A DNA stretch of 64,000 bases from Jeotgalicoccus nanhaiensis (GTDB lineage: Bacteria > Bacillota > Bacilli > Staphylococcales > Salinicoccaceae), in contig SPPL01000010.1 in assembly GCA_004570955.1 (NCBI GenBank), positions 1 through 64,000 of the forward strand, read 5' to 3'. How positions within the stretch are numbered: the stretch's first letter is position 1; each line of letters begins with the position of its first letter. Below are positions 16,616-27,814 of the stretch, piece after piece. The notes beneath the pieces are model-generated. The model did no database searches, was not told the origin of the DNA, and worked only from the letters and a program-made list of their open reading frames with translations. A program made the position numbers and the translations under genes.

Positions 16616-18790
16616 ATGGATTTATCTACGATGAATAAAGAACAACTGGAAGCAATTAAAACGACGGAAGGCCCGCTCTTAATTATGGCAGGTGCGGGAA
16701 GCGGTAAAACGCGCGTGCTGACTCACCGGGTTGCTTATCTGCTCGATGAAAAGCAGGTGCCTTCCTACAATATACTGGCAATTACATTTACGAACAAAGC
16801 CGCTAAAGAAATGCGCGAACGTGTCGATAAATTAATTGAAGAAGATGCATCAAAGATGTGGATTTCTACATTCCACGCAATGTGTGTACGGATATTAAGG
16901 CGTGATATCAGCTATCTCGGCTATGACACGAGTTTTTCTATTCTGGATCCGCTCGATCAGCAGTCGGTCGTCAGAGATATTTTAAAAACGCGCAACCTGG
17001 ATACAAAGCAGCATAATCCGAGAAGCATTCTCTCAGTTATTTCAAACTATAAAAATCAGCTCATCAAACCGGAACAGGCTATTTCAGAAGCAGGCGGTTT
17101 TCAGGATGAGCTTTACAGTGAGATTTACAAAGATTATCAGGAAATTCTTTACCGTAACAGTTCTCTCGATTTTGATGATTTAATTATGCTCACAATTGAA
17201 CTGTTTCACAAGGAGCCGAACGTGCTGAATTATTATCAGACACGTTTTCAGTATGTTCACGTGGACGAGTATCAGGATACAAACCACGCTCAGTATCAGC
17301 TTGTCCAGATGCTGGCTGCTAAATACCGGAACATCTGCGTCGTCGGCGACTCGGACCAGTCGATTTATAAATTCCGCGGCGCGGACATCCAGAATATATT
17401 AAATTTTGAAGAAGATTATCCGGAAGCAAAAGTTATCAAATTGGAAGAAAACTATCGTTCGACGAAAACGATACTGGATGCGGCGAACGCCGTGATCGAT
17501 AACAACACAGAGCGCAAACCGAAAAACCTGCGAAGCAATAAAGGTGACGGCGTAAAAATTGATGTGAATGTATCGTTCAGTGAACGTGAGGAAGGGCAGC
17601 GGGTCGTCCAGAAAGTGCAAGAGCTTTCTGAAAAGTATTCTTACGGCGAGATGGCTGTACTGTACCGTGCGAATGCCCAGTCGCGTGCGGTTGAGGATGC
17701 TTTTGTCAAATCGAGTATTCCGTATAAAATGGTCGGCGGAACGAAGTTCTACAGCAGAATGGAAATTAAAGACCTGATGAGCTACTTAAAAGTCATTCAG
17801 AATCCTTTTGACGATATAAGCTTCCAGCGTATTATCAACGTTCCAAAAAGAGGAATCGGCACGAAGACAATCGATAAGCTTCGGGCCCATGCAGAACAAT
17901 TAAATTCAAGCATATACGATGCCATCCGCGATGCGGACTTCCTGGGTATTCCGGCGAAAACTGTAGGGAAATTGATGTCACTCCTTCAGGTGCTGGATAA
18001 TTTAAAAGAAAAATCGAAGTATCTGACAATGACGGAACTCGTTGATGAAGTGCTGGCTGATACAGGCTACCATGATATGCTGAGTTCCGATAAAACACTG
18101 GAGGCCAGAAGCCGGCTTGAAAACCTCGAGGAATTCAAGACAGTAACAAAAGAATTCGATAATGACAATCCTGTTGCGGATGATAATTTATTTAACTTCC
18201 TGAGTGATATGGCCCTTGTATCCGATCAGGACGGCATGGATGATACCGCCGGTGTAACAATGATGACAATGCATGCCTCAAAAGGACTTGAGTTTAAAGT
18301 GATCTTTATCGTCGGTCTCGAAGAAGGCATCTTCCCATCGCGCCGCGTGCAGTTCGATGATCAGGAACTGGAAGAGGAAAGACGATTGATGTACGTGGCC
18401 CTGACGCGCGCAATGGAGCATTTAATCTTGTCGCGTGCGGAATCGCGCATGCTTTACGGTAAGACCGAGAGTAATATGATGAGCCGCTTCCTGAGTGAAA
18501 TACCGGAAGAACTGCTGGAATCGTCAAGCGTCTTTTCAAACAGTATGCCAGGCAGCAGCAGCGAAGGTTCATCTTTTTCACGCGGACCGAAAAAACGCTC
18601 GCGTATTATAAACACAAATACAGGCACTAATTTTAATGTTGGTGATAAGGTTTCCCACAAAGCCTTCGGAGAAGGTATTGTTTCCCAGGTTAAAGGAGAA
18701 GGGGACAATACGGAACTCGATATTGTCTTTAAAACTGCAGGACCGAAAAGATTGCTTGCCAACTATGCACCGCTTGAAAAAAAGGACTGA
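16616..18790 (+). CDS. pcrA: ATP-dependent DNA helicase PcrA
   Basis: A 724-residue superfamily 1A helicase with 3'-5' polarity. It is essential in Gram-positives for repair, rolling-circle replication and removal of obstacles. Motif I (AGAGSGKTRVLTHR, residues 26-39), motif II (VDEYQDTNHAQ), motif III (VGDSDQSIYKFRGAD), motif IV (LEENYRS), motif V (MTMHASKGLEF) and motif VI (RRLMYVALTRA) are all intact. The C-terminal tail after about 645 includes a Tudor-like KVSHKAFGEGIV segment that binds RNA polymerase in the family. It follows pcrB by 18 bases and precedes ligA by five. Confidence 0.98.
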   Translation: MDLSTMNKEQLEAIKTTEGPLLIMAGAGSGKTRVLTHRVAYLLDEKQVPSYNILAITFTNKAAKEMRERVDKLIEEDASKMWISTFHAMCVRILRRDISYLGYDTSFSILDPLDQQSVVRDILKTRNLDTKQHNPRSILSVISNYKNQLIKPEQAISEAGGFQDELYSEIYKDYQEILYRNSSLDFDDLIMLTIELFHKEPNVLNYYQTRFQYVHVDEYQDTNHAQYQLVQMLAAKYRNICVVGDSDQSIYKFRGADIQNILNFEEDYPEAKVIKLEENYRSTKTILDAANAVIDNNTERKPKNLRSNKGDGVKIDVNVSFSEREEGQRVVQKVQELSEKYSYGEMAVLYRANAQSRAVEDAFVKSSIPYKMVGGTKFYSRMEIKDLMSYLKVIQNPFDDISFQRIINVPKRGIGTKTIDKLRAHAEQLNSSIYDAIRDADFLGIPAKTVGKLMSLLQVLDNLKEKSKYLTMTELVDEVLADTGYHDMLSSDKTLEARSRLENLEEFKTVTKEFDNDNPVADDNLFNFLSDMALVSDQDGMDDTAGVTMMTMHASKGLEFKVIFIVGLEEGIFPSRRVQFDDQELEEERRLMYVALTRAMEHLILSRAESRMLYGKTESNMMSRFLSEIPEELLESSSVFSNSMPGSSSEGSSFSRGPKKRSRIINTNTGTNFNVGDKVSHKAFGEGIVSQVKGEGDNTELDIVFKTAGPKRLLANYAPLEKKD

Positions 18791-18795
18791 TATAA

Positions 18796-20766
<1,971 letters not shown>

Positions 20767-20769
20767 GTT

Positions 20770-21978
20770 ATGAAGTTTAAATCGATATTACTCACAGGTG
20801 CAGCCTTGCTGCTCCTTGCAGCCTGCGATGGTGCCAATGAAGCAGAAATCACCGAGCAGATGGGTGATTCAGCGCTCGACAATGAGGTGTCGAACGTGCA
20901 GATTGAGGAGCAGGATGACACGCTTACTTCAAGCAGCGAAGAATTTTACCGTTCTGTTGTACCGTATGAACTGTCGCCGGCCCGCGGGCTGTCGAGTGCC
21001 AATTTAGTATCTTCATATAATGTTGAAGAATTTGAAAAAGGACTTTTTTCAATCAGCCAGAATGTGTTTCCTACAAATGAATATATATTCCGCGAAGGAC
21101 AGATTATTTCAGAAGAAATGATCAGAGGCTATTTAAGCCGTCAATACACGAATGAAGAGCTGGAGAATATGGATGATGAAGAATTGCTCAGTACGAATGC
21201 CTTCAGCAATCTCGGACTGAATCCTTCGACCAACGGCGAAACAGATCCGGAAGTTATCGCGGAAGAAGCGCCGCTTTATCTGTCCCATATACTCGAACAA
21301 AATTACATGACAGAGGATGATGAAGGCAATCTTTCATTTGACGGCATCACTATCGGTCTCGCCATGAACAGTATTCATTATTATCAGACAGAAGAGTACG
21401 GACAGACACAGGAACGTGCATTGGATCTTGAGACGGTAGAAGAAAAAGGCGAGGAAATGGCAGCGGAAATTTTAACGCGCATCCGTGCCAATGATCAGTA
21501 CGCCGATAAAGAAATTGTCTTTGCAATTTTCATTCAGTCGGGTGATACGGATATTGTGCCCGGGAACTTTGTATCAGAGGCTGTTGTAGCACCGGGTGAA
21601 AATACGATTGAGTCATTTACAGATATCGATGTACAGAACTTACTACTGCCGTCGAGCGAAGCTGCGGAAATTTCTGAAGAGGCGAACAGCGAATACCAAA
21701 ACTTCAACAGGGATTTATCGTCTTATTTTGAGAGCTTTACCACTTCTGTCGGCAGAGGGAAATTCAGAGATGGCACCCTCGATACGCTGACAGTCGAAAT
21801 ACCGATTGAATATAACAGCCGCGGTGAAATGATTGGGATGTCTCAGTTCGTTAGAGACCTCGTGAACGAACATTTCCCAGGTACGGATATCGAAGTGGAA
21901 ATTAAAGATAAAGCGCAGGTTTACAGTGTGATCACACGTAAAGGCGACAGTGAAGCGAATCTTTATATATTTGAATAA
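20770..21978 (+). CDS. camS: CamS-family sex pheromone lipoprotein
   Basis: A 402-residue lipoprotein (MKFKSILLTGAALLLLAACD, lipobox Cys19) of the CamS family. It always follows ligA in staphylococci. In S. aureus the cleaved signal peptide yields an enterococcal-type sex pheromone octapeptide; here the pre-lipobox segment TGAALLLLAA differs, so pheromone activity is not implied. The conserved family body is present (VVPYELSPARGLSSANL, LGLNPSTNGE, IVFAIFIQSGDTDIVPGNF). It starts four bases after the ligA stop and shares its transcript. The role of the mature protein is unknown. Confidence 0.93.
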   Translation: MKFKSILLTGAALLLLAACDGANEAEITEQMGDSALDNEVSNVQIEEQDDTLTSSSEEFYRSVVPYELSPARGLSSANLVSSYNVEEFEKGLFSISQNVFPTNEYIFREGQIISEEMIRGYLSRQYTNEELENMDDEELLSTNAFSNLGLNPSTNGETDPEVIAEEAPLYLSHILEQNYMTEDDEGNLSFDGITIGLAMNSIHYYQTEEYGQTQERALDLETVEEKGEEMAAEILTRIRANDQYADKEIVFAIFIQSGDTDIVPGNFVSEAVVAPGENTIESFTDIDVQNLLLPSSEAAEISEEANSEYQNFNRDLSSYFESFTTSVGRGKFRDGTLDTLTVEIPIEYNSRGEMIGMSQFVRDLVNEHFPGTDIEVEIKDKAQVYSVITRKGDSEANLYIFE

Positions 21979-22049
21979 GTAAGCACATGGAAAAGTGCCC
22001 CGGTTTTTGGTAAACTTTAAATGTTGTATTTATAGAAGGAGGGTCATTC

Positions 22050-22352
22050 ATGGAAGAATTAGATTTAAAGAAAATTCAGCGTGTGGCTGAGTTATCTAAG
22101 ATAGAAATTAAAGATGAAGAAGAACTTAAAAATTTATCGACAAAAATTAAAAGTATTGTTGCGCACTCGGAGCGCTTGAATGACTTGGATTTATCGGATG
22201 TAGAACCGATGACACATGCAATGCAGCTGCAGCAGGAGACTTCAGACTCATTGCGTAAAGATAAAGCGGGGGAACCTGTTTCACAGGAAGACGCGCTCAG
22301 CAACACAGAATTTACAGAAGAAGGACAATTCAAAGTACCTAGAATGATTTAA
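22050..22352 (+). CDS. gatC: Asp/Glu-tRNA amidotransferase subunit GatC
   Basis: A 100-residue subunit that wraps around GatA in the GatCAB complex, which converts Glu-tRNA(Gln) to Gln-tRNA(Gln) and, where needed, Asp-tRNA(Asn). The family features are the opening KKIQRVAELSKIEI, LNDLDLSDVEPMTHA, and the C-terminal GQFKVPRMI. AGAAGGAGGG precedes the ATG. It heads gatC-gatA-gatB with short spacings. Confidence 0.97.
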   Translation: MEELDLKKIQRVAELSKIEIKDEEELKNLSTKIKSIVAHSERLNDLDLSDVEPMTHAMQLQQETSDSLRKDKAGEPVSQEDALSNTEFTEEGQFKVPRMI

Positions 22353-22367
22353 GGAGGGTTAATAATC

Positions 22368-23846
22368 GTGAATATAAATGAATTAACAGTAGAAGAACTA
22401 TACAGTAAAATTCACAGTAAAGAGATCAAACCTTCTGAAGTAGTAGGTGCTCTTTTTGACAGAATCGAAAAATACGACGGCACAATCAAGTCGTTTATTA
22501 CTTTAACTAAAGAACAGGCATTGGAAACGGCAGCGGAACTCGACCGTCTTCAGGAAGAAGATAAGATGGAGGGCGCGTTGTTTGGTATTCCTGCTGGAAT
22601 TAAAGATAATATCGTTACCAAAGATATTTTAACCACATGCGCAAGCCGCATGCTGCATAACTTTAAACCGATTTATGATGCTACAGTAATGACTAAGCTT
22701 AAAAATGAAAATTCTATCCTGATGGGTAAACTGAACATGGATGAATTTGCAATGGGATCAACGTCGGAGACATCTTACTTCCAGACGACTAAAAACCCTT
22801 GGAACTTAGAATGCTCACCAGGCGGTTCATCAGGCGGTTCGGCTGCAGCAGTAGCAGCAGGATTCGTTCCTTATGCGCTCGGTACTGACACGGGCGGTTC
22901 AGTCAGACAGCCCGCGTCTTTCTGCGGTATCGTCGGTATGAAACCGACTTACGGCAGAGTATCACGTTTTGGCCTTGTCGCATTCGCATCGTCTCTTGAT
23001 CAGATTGGACCGATGACACGTACAGTACGTGACAACGCTAAAGTGCTTGAACTGATTTCAGGCGAGGACAGCAGCAATGATATGACAAGTGCCAGAAACC
23101 AGGATGCTGATTTCTTAAGCGGTATCGAAAAAGATATCAAAGGCATGAAACTGGCACTGCCTAAAGAATTCCTCGGCGACGATGTCGATGAATCTGTAAC
23201 TGAAGCAGTATTAAAAGCTAAAGAACGTTTTGAATCTTTAGGAGCGATTGTTGAAGAAGTGGAAATGCCAAATCTTCAGTACGTGGTAAGTTCTTATTAC
23301 TTAATCGCTTCAAGTGAAGCAAGTGCAAACCTTGCGCGTTTCGACGGAATCCGTTTCGGTTACCGTTCAGAAAATGCGAATACACTGGAAGAACTATATA
23401 AAAAATCACGCGGAGAAGGATTCGGTGATGAAGTGAAACGCCGTATCTTACTTGGAACATACGTATTAAGTGCAGGTCACTACGATGATTATTACTTAAA
23501 AGCGCAAAAACTCCGCCGTTTAGTATCTGATGATGTACAGAGAATTTTAGCGGATTACGATTTAATTATCGGACCGACAACGACAACACCTGCACATAAA
23601 TATGATGAAGTTAAAATCGAAGGTACGAAAGAATATAAAAATGATATCTTAACAATTCCTGCGAACCTTGTAGGAGTGCCTTCTTTAAGCATTCCATGCG
23701 GAGTTACAGAAGACAACAGACCTATCGGCATGCAGCTGATCGGCAACCACTTCGAAGAACGCAAAATTTATAATGCAGCGTATCAGTTTGAAACAGTATA
23801 CAACCTGCATGAAGAACTTAAAAATCTAACGATGGGGGCGGAGTAA
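22368..23846 (+). CDS. gatA: Glu-tRNA(Gln) amidotransferase subunit GatA
   Basis: A 492-residue amidase-signature enzyme that releases ammonia from glutamine for GatB. The Ser-cisSer-Lys triad is visible: Lys in [11 protein letters not shown] (near residue 79), cis-Ser in [11 protein letters not shown] and nucleophilic Ser in [14 protein letters not shown]. The start is a GTG at 22368, with AAGGAGGGTTA upstream. It ends one base before gatB starts. Codon use is more like highly expressed genes than most of the window. Confidence 0.98.
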   Translation: MNINELTVEELYSKIHSKEIKPSEVVGALFDRIEKYDGTIKSFITLTKEQALETAAELDRLQEEDKMEGALFGIPAGIKDNIVTKDILTTCASRMLHNFKPIYDATVMTKLKNENSILMGKLNMDEFAMGSTSETSYFQTTKNPWNLECSPGGSSGGSAAAVAAGFVPYALGTDTGGSVRQPASFCGIVGMKPTYGRVSRFGLVAFASSLDQIGPMTRTVRDNAKVLELISGEDSSNDMTSARNQDADFLSGIEKDIKGMKLALPKEFLGDDVDESVTEAVLKAKERFESLGAIVEEVEMPNLQYVVSSYYLIASSEASANLARFDGIRFGYRSENANTLEELYKKSRGEGFGDEVKRRILLGTYVLSAGHYDDYYLKAQKLRRLVSDDVQRILADYDLIIGPTTTTPAHKYDEVKIEGTKEYKNDILTIPANLVGVPSLSIPCGVTEDNRPIGMQLIGNHFEERKIYNAAYQFETVYNLHEELKNLTMGAE

Positions 23847-23847
23847 T

Positions 23848-25278
23848 ATGCATTTTGAAACAGTTATCGGACTTGAAGTTCACGTTGAATTAAAAACAAA
23901 TTCAAAAATATTTTCTAATGCCCCTCTGCATTACGGCCATGAACCGAATACGAATCTTTCTGTAGTGGAACTCGGCTACCCGGGCACACTGCCTGTATTG
24001 AATGAAACCGCAGTAGAGTACGGTATGAAAGCTGCGATGGCATTAAACATGCAGATTGCCGAAGATACTAAGTTCGACAGAAAGAACTATTATTATCCGG
24101 ATAATCCGAAAGCATATCAGATTTCACAATTCGATAAACCAATCGGAGAACACGGTTCACTGGATATCGAAATCGACGGTGAGAAGAAAACAATCGGTAT
24201 TACACGTCTTCACCTTGAAGAAGATGCCGGTAAATCAACTCACAAAGAAGACTATTCATTAGTCGATTTAAACCGTCAGGGAACAGCTTTAGTGGAAATC
24301 GTTTCAGAACCGGATATCAGAACACCTGAAGAGGCGTATAAATATCTTGAGAAAATCAAATCGATTATCCAGTACACAGGCGTGTCCGATGTGAAGATGG
24401 AAGAAGGATCACTGAGATGTGATGCTAATATTTCAATCAGACCTGTCGGCCAAAAAGAATTCGGTACAAAAACTGAACTTAAAAACTTAAACTCATTTAA
24501 CTTTGTCAGAAAAGGTCTTGAGCATGAAGTGAAACGCCAAGAGCAGCTGCTGTTATCAGGCGGTGTAATCGAACAGGAAACACGACGCTACGATGAAAAA
24601 ACAGGTGAAACAGTGCTGATGCGTGTTAAAGAGGGCGCGGATGATTACCGTTACTTCCCGGAACCTGATTTAATGCATCTGCATATCGACGATGAATGGA
24701 AAGAACGCGTACGTGCAAGCATTCCGACATTGCCGGATGAACTTCGCGAGAAGTACATTAATGAATATGATCTGCCTGTATACGACGCTGAAATTCTGAC
24801 GATGAGAAAAGAAATGTCCGACTTCTTCAGTGACATGGTTGAAACTCATAAAGCAGACCCTAAACTGGCTTCAAACTGGCTAATGGGTAACGTTAATGAG
24901 TATCTCAACAAAAATAACACTGAACTCGATGATACAGGATTAACTGCCGAAAACTTAACAGGTATGATTAATATTATCGAAGACGGTACAATTTCAAGCA
25001 AGCAGGCGAAGAAAGTATTCTCCGTGCTGATTGAAAAAGGCGGCACAGCGAAACAGGTAGCGAAAGATCTTGGCATGGAACAGATCTCAGACCCTGCAGT
25101 GCTGACAGATATGGTAACAGAAGTACTCGATGCCAACGACCAGTCAGTCGAAGACTACAAAAATGGTAAAGACCGTGCAATAGGCTTCTTAGTCGGACAG
25201 ATTATGAAAAAATCAAAAGGACAGGCTAACCCTAAAATGGTTAACCAGATCCTTCTTGAAGAAATTAATAAGAGATAA
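23848..25278 (+). CDS. gatB: Asp/Glu-tRNA amidotransferase subunit GatB
   Basis: A 476-residue subunit that binds the mischarged tRNA, activates its side chain with ATP and amidates it. The cradle domain contains [34 protein letters not shown] and [13 protein letters not shown]. The helical and YqeY-like tail domains follow, ending [15 protein letters not shown]. The length is normal. Last gene of gatCAB, followed by a strong terminator. Confidence 0.98.
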   Translation: MHFETVIGLEVHVELKTNSKIFSNAPLHYGHEPNTNLSVVELGYPGTLPVLNETAVEYGMKAAMALNMQIAEDTKFDRKNYYYPDNPKAYQISQFDKPIGEHGSLDIEIDGEKKTIGITRLHLEEDAGKSTHKEDYSLVDLNRQGTALVEIVSEPDIRTPEEAYKYLEKIKSIIQYTGVSDVKMEEGSLRCDANISIRPVGQKEFGTKTELKNLNSFNFVRKGLEHEVKRQEQLLLSGGVIEQETRRYDEKTGETVLMRVKEGADDYRYFPEPDLMHLHIDDEWKERVRASIPTLPDELREKYINEYDLPVYDAEILTMRKEMSDFFSDMVETHKADPKLASNWLMGNVNEYLNKNNTELDDTGLTAENLTGMINIIEDGTISSKQAKKVFSVLIEKGGTAKQVAKDLGMEQISDPAVLTDMVTEVLDANDQSVEDYKNGKDRAIGFLVGQIMKKSKGQANPKMVNQILLEEINKR

Positions 25279-25291
25279 AGTATATGTAACT

Positions 25292-25338
25292 AAAAATCGC
25301 ACCTGTACTTCCATTTTGGAGGCAGGTGCGATTTTTTT
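25292..25338 (+). terminator. Terminator after gatCAB
   Basis: Stem AAATCGCACCTG / CAGGTGCGATTT with a 17-base loop, then a run of T. Confidence 0.92.
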
Positions 25339-25388
25339 GGATGCCGCCGGGCCACTGTGACTTCGACAATGACGGGATAAAAGAAAAT

Positions 25389-25424
25389 AAAAAAGGAACC
25401 GGGAATTTTTCCGGTTCCTTTTTA
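25389..25424 (-). terminator. Terminator after the minus-strand secreted protein gene
   Basis: Stem AAAAAGGAACCGG / CCGGTTCCTTTTT, with T runs on both strands. It lies four bases beyond the stop of the gene at 25428 and could also catch plus-strand read-through. Confidence 0.9.
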
Positions 25425-25427
25425 AAA

Positions 25428-26180
25428 TTATTGCAGCAGATAATTTGTAATATTGCTGATCATTTCATCTTCCAGTGCAGGATTAATCTGTTCGTTATCG
25501 TAATCGTAAGGATTTTCTGTTATCTCATCCTGATTATCGATATAAAAATAATCATTTTCTAAGAAGTACTCAGCATCGTTCTCAAGTTCAGCTTGTAAGT
25601 TTTCATGTTCATGGGCATTGGGATTCCCAAGTATAATCACTGTTTTGCCAGTGTTATACAGGTCCATATATGCATCAGTTAAATTTCTTAAGTTTCTTTC
25701 CGGCAGGACTTCATCGTTATAATCTGCAATCTGCAGTGCATCGATAATAACGACATCACTGTTTTCATTAACTGTCAGCTCATTCATCGCAGTTGTATTG
25801 GCCGGCAAATCGATCTGGTTAAGCTGAACTGTATTTGAACCGAACTGCTGGTTTAAACGTTCCGCAAAGTCTCCGCTGTAGTGTGCCGGAAGCAGTACAT
25901 CGATAATAAGCTGCTCATTGCTGCTCACGCGTTCGTCATATTTTTCCTGAATAGCTGTTTCGTTGAATACTAAACCATTTGTACTATCAGCCGGTTCTTC
26001 TTCGCTGCTGTCTTCCTGTGATGTGCTGTCTGATTCCTGCTGTCCGTTTTCGTCATCTTCTGTATTACCGGCAGTGTCTTCAGTGGATTCATCCGTAGAG
26101 ATTGACCCGGTATGCATGAAGTTGAAATATATTCCGGCAGCAAACAATAAAAATAGTATAATCACTAAAGCTTTTTTCAT
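25428..26180 (-). CDS. Unknown membrane-anchored extracellular protein
   Basis: A 250-residue protein with an N-terminal anchor (MKKALVIILFLLFAAGIYFNF), an acidic, Ser/Thr/Glu-rich linker (about residues 28-70) that should be extended, and a folded domain of about 170 residues. The domain alternates strands and helices (LIIDVLLPAHYSGDF, DVVIIDALQIADYN, KTVIILGNPNAHEHE). This recalls the SGNH/GDSL hydrolase layout seen in staphylococcal lipoprotein-like proteins, but the catalytic GDS motif is absent. I therefore call it unknown, possibly an inactive SGNH relative. AGGAGATACC precedes ATG 26180. Confidence 0.7.
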   Translation of the reverse strand: MKKALVIILFLLFAAGIYFNFMHTGSISTDESTEDTAGNTEDDENGQQESDSTSQEDSSEEEPADSTNGLVFNETAIQEKYDERVSSNEQLIIDVLLPAHYSGDFAERLNQQFGSNTVQLNQIDLPANTTAMNELTVNENSDVVIIDALQIADYNDEVLPERNLRNLTDAYMDLYNTGKTVIILGNPNAHEHENLQAELENDAEYFLENDYFYIDNQDEITENPYDYDNEQINPALEDEMISNITNYLLQ

Positions 26181-26301
26181 GGTATCTCCTCAAATAATAA
26201 TATCTGAAAGCATTACATATGATATAATGTTGGCAACATAATACTTTTAAATATTATTATACATGAATTGCGGAAGTAAGACATTATTTTAGGATGATTG
26301 T

Positions 26302-26808
26302 ATGAGTATAAATAAGTTAAATATAAATATTAAAGATAAATATATAGCACAGGCTTTTGAAATTTTAAACTTTTTCAAATCCATTATTATTGAAGTTCAT
26401 CATATCGGTTCATCAAAGTTCACTCAAATTCCTCATAACTGCGATATGGATATTCTTTTTATCGTTAAATCATATGATGACGTGCGGAATCTTGCAGATA
26501 TTTTAATTGCTGAAGGATATGTTCATGTCACTCAATTCTCTAATTACTTCAAAGATGATATGGTGATGAGAAAAGTCGTCGACGGACAGAATATAAATAT
26601 GATTTTTATGAGCAGTGCAAGCTATAAGAAAAACGATATATTAATATGCACAGAGCATATGCTGATGAAAGGCGAGTACTTCACTCATTATAAAAAATTA
26701 AAAAAATCACTTCTTAAAAATGAAGTGACTGAAGCCGAATACGATGAACGTAAATATCGTCTCTTTCAAATGATTAAGGAAGAAAGAGATCATTTGACGA
26801 GCGTATAA
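26302..26808 (+). CDS. GrpB-family nucleotidyltransferase-like protein
   Basis: A 168-residue protein of the GrpB (UPF0157) family, related in fold to nucleotidyltransferases. The family marks are HHIGSSKFTQIPHNCDMDILF (residues 33-53; normally HIGSTSVPGLxAKPxIDIL), the short ADILIAEGYVHV helix and the C-terminal YDERKYRLFQMI segment. The metal-binding D-x-D like pair (DMDI) is kept. The biochemical role of GrpB proteins is unsettled. The gene is AT-rich and precedes dgkB by 23 bases. Confidence 0.78.
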   Translation: MSINKLNINIKDKYIAQAFEILNFFKSIIIEVHHIGSSKFTQIPHNCDMDILFIVKSYDDVRNLADILIAEGYVHVTQFSNYFKDDMVMRKVVDGQNINMIFMSSASYKKNDILICTEHMLMKGEYFTHYKKLKKSLLKNEVTEAEYDERKYRLFQMIKEERDHLTSV

Positions 26809-26831
26809 TTTCATATGTAGAGGAGATATTT

Positions 26832-27779
26832 ATGAAAACAGCGAGAATAATTTACAATCCCACTGCCGGCAAAGAAAGTTTTCAAGACAAACTGCCTGCG
26901 GTGCTGAAGCGTTTCGAAGAGGCGGGCTATATTACGAGTACTCATGCAACTACAGGACCAAACGATGCAACTTATGCTGCGCGTTTTGCATGTGAACAGG
27001 GTTTTGATTTAATCGTCGCTTCCGGAGGGGACGGTACGATTAATGAAGTTATTAATGGTCTCGCAGAATACGATAAACGTCCGGAACTCGGCATAATTCC
27101 AATGGGAACAGTCAATGATTTTACCCGGGCTCTAAAAATTTCCAATGATATTGATGAAGCAGTCAGCATTATTTTAAATGGCAGAACAGGCAAAGTGGAT
27201 CTTGGCAGTATGAACGGCAAATATTTTATGAATATTGCAGGCGGCGGAAAAATTACGGAAGTATCCTATGAAGCACCGAGCAAACTGAAAGCAGTTATCG
27301 GTTCTCTGGCGTATTACGTCAAGGGTATTGAACTAATTCCCCAGATGCGCAGTATTAATTTACGTATTGAATATGATGATGAATTGTTCGAAGGCGAAGT
27401 GATGATATTTCTGCTCGGTCTGACAAACTCCATCGGTGGCTTTGAGAGACTGGTGCCGAATGCAAAATTAAATGACGGTTATTTTACTCTCCTGATTCTC
27501 GAGCATGTCAATCTTGCGGAATTTGGTCATATACTGTCACTCGCAACACGGGGAGAGCATTTAAAACATCCTAAAGTACATTATTATAAAGCCCGGGATG
27601 TGAAAATTACTTCATTTGACGAAGTACAGCTGAATCTGGATGGTGAATTTGGCGGTGTGCTTCCTGCCCATTTTAAAAATTTAAAAGAATTTTTAAAAAT
27701 AAGAGTGCCCGATGAGTTTTACAATGAGCTGTACAGTGAAGATAATGATTATAAGCTTTTGAATCAAGAAAACGAGTAA
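26832..27779 (+). CDS. dgkB: Diacylglycerol kinase DgkB
   Basis: A 315-residue soluble lipid kinase that returns diacylglycerol, released during lipoteichoic acid synthesis, to phosphatidic acid. The kinase fold is recognisable from IYNPTAGKESF at the start, VASGGDGTINEVINGL near residue 58 (GGDGT nucleotide loop), LGIIPMGTVNDFTRAL and the C-terminal LNLDGEFGG. Length and sequence fit DgkB rather than YtlR or sphingosine-kinase-like paralogues. It lies upstream of an rlmD-type gene, as in staphylococci. Confidence 0.94.
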   Translation: MKTARIIYNPTAGKESFQDKLPAVLKRFEEAGYITSTHATTGPNDATYAARFACEQGFDLIVASGGDGTINEVINGLAEYDKRPELGIIPMGTVNDFTRALKISNDIDEAVSIILNGRTGKVDLGSMNGKYFMNIAGGGKITEVSYEAPSKLKAVIGSLAYYVKGIELIPQMRSINLRIEYDDELFEGEVMIFLLGLTNSIGGFERLVPNAKLNDGYFTLLILEHVNLAEFGHILSLATRGEHLKHPKVHYYKARDVKITSFDEVQLNLDGEFGGVLPAHFKNLKEFLKIRVPDEFYNELYSEDNDYKLLNQENE

Positions 27780-27814
27780 GTTCTGAGTACATATCAAATT
27801 TTGGGGTGAATATT

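Noticed and set aside
22000-22049. Possible T-box or other riboswitch before gatC
   Set aside because: The gap is only about 70 bases, with no T-box sequence or specifier-type stem; only a ribosome binding site is clear.
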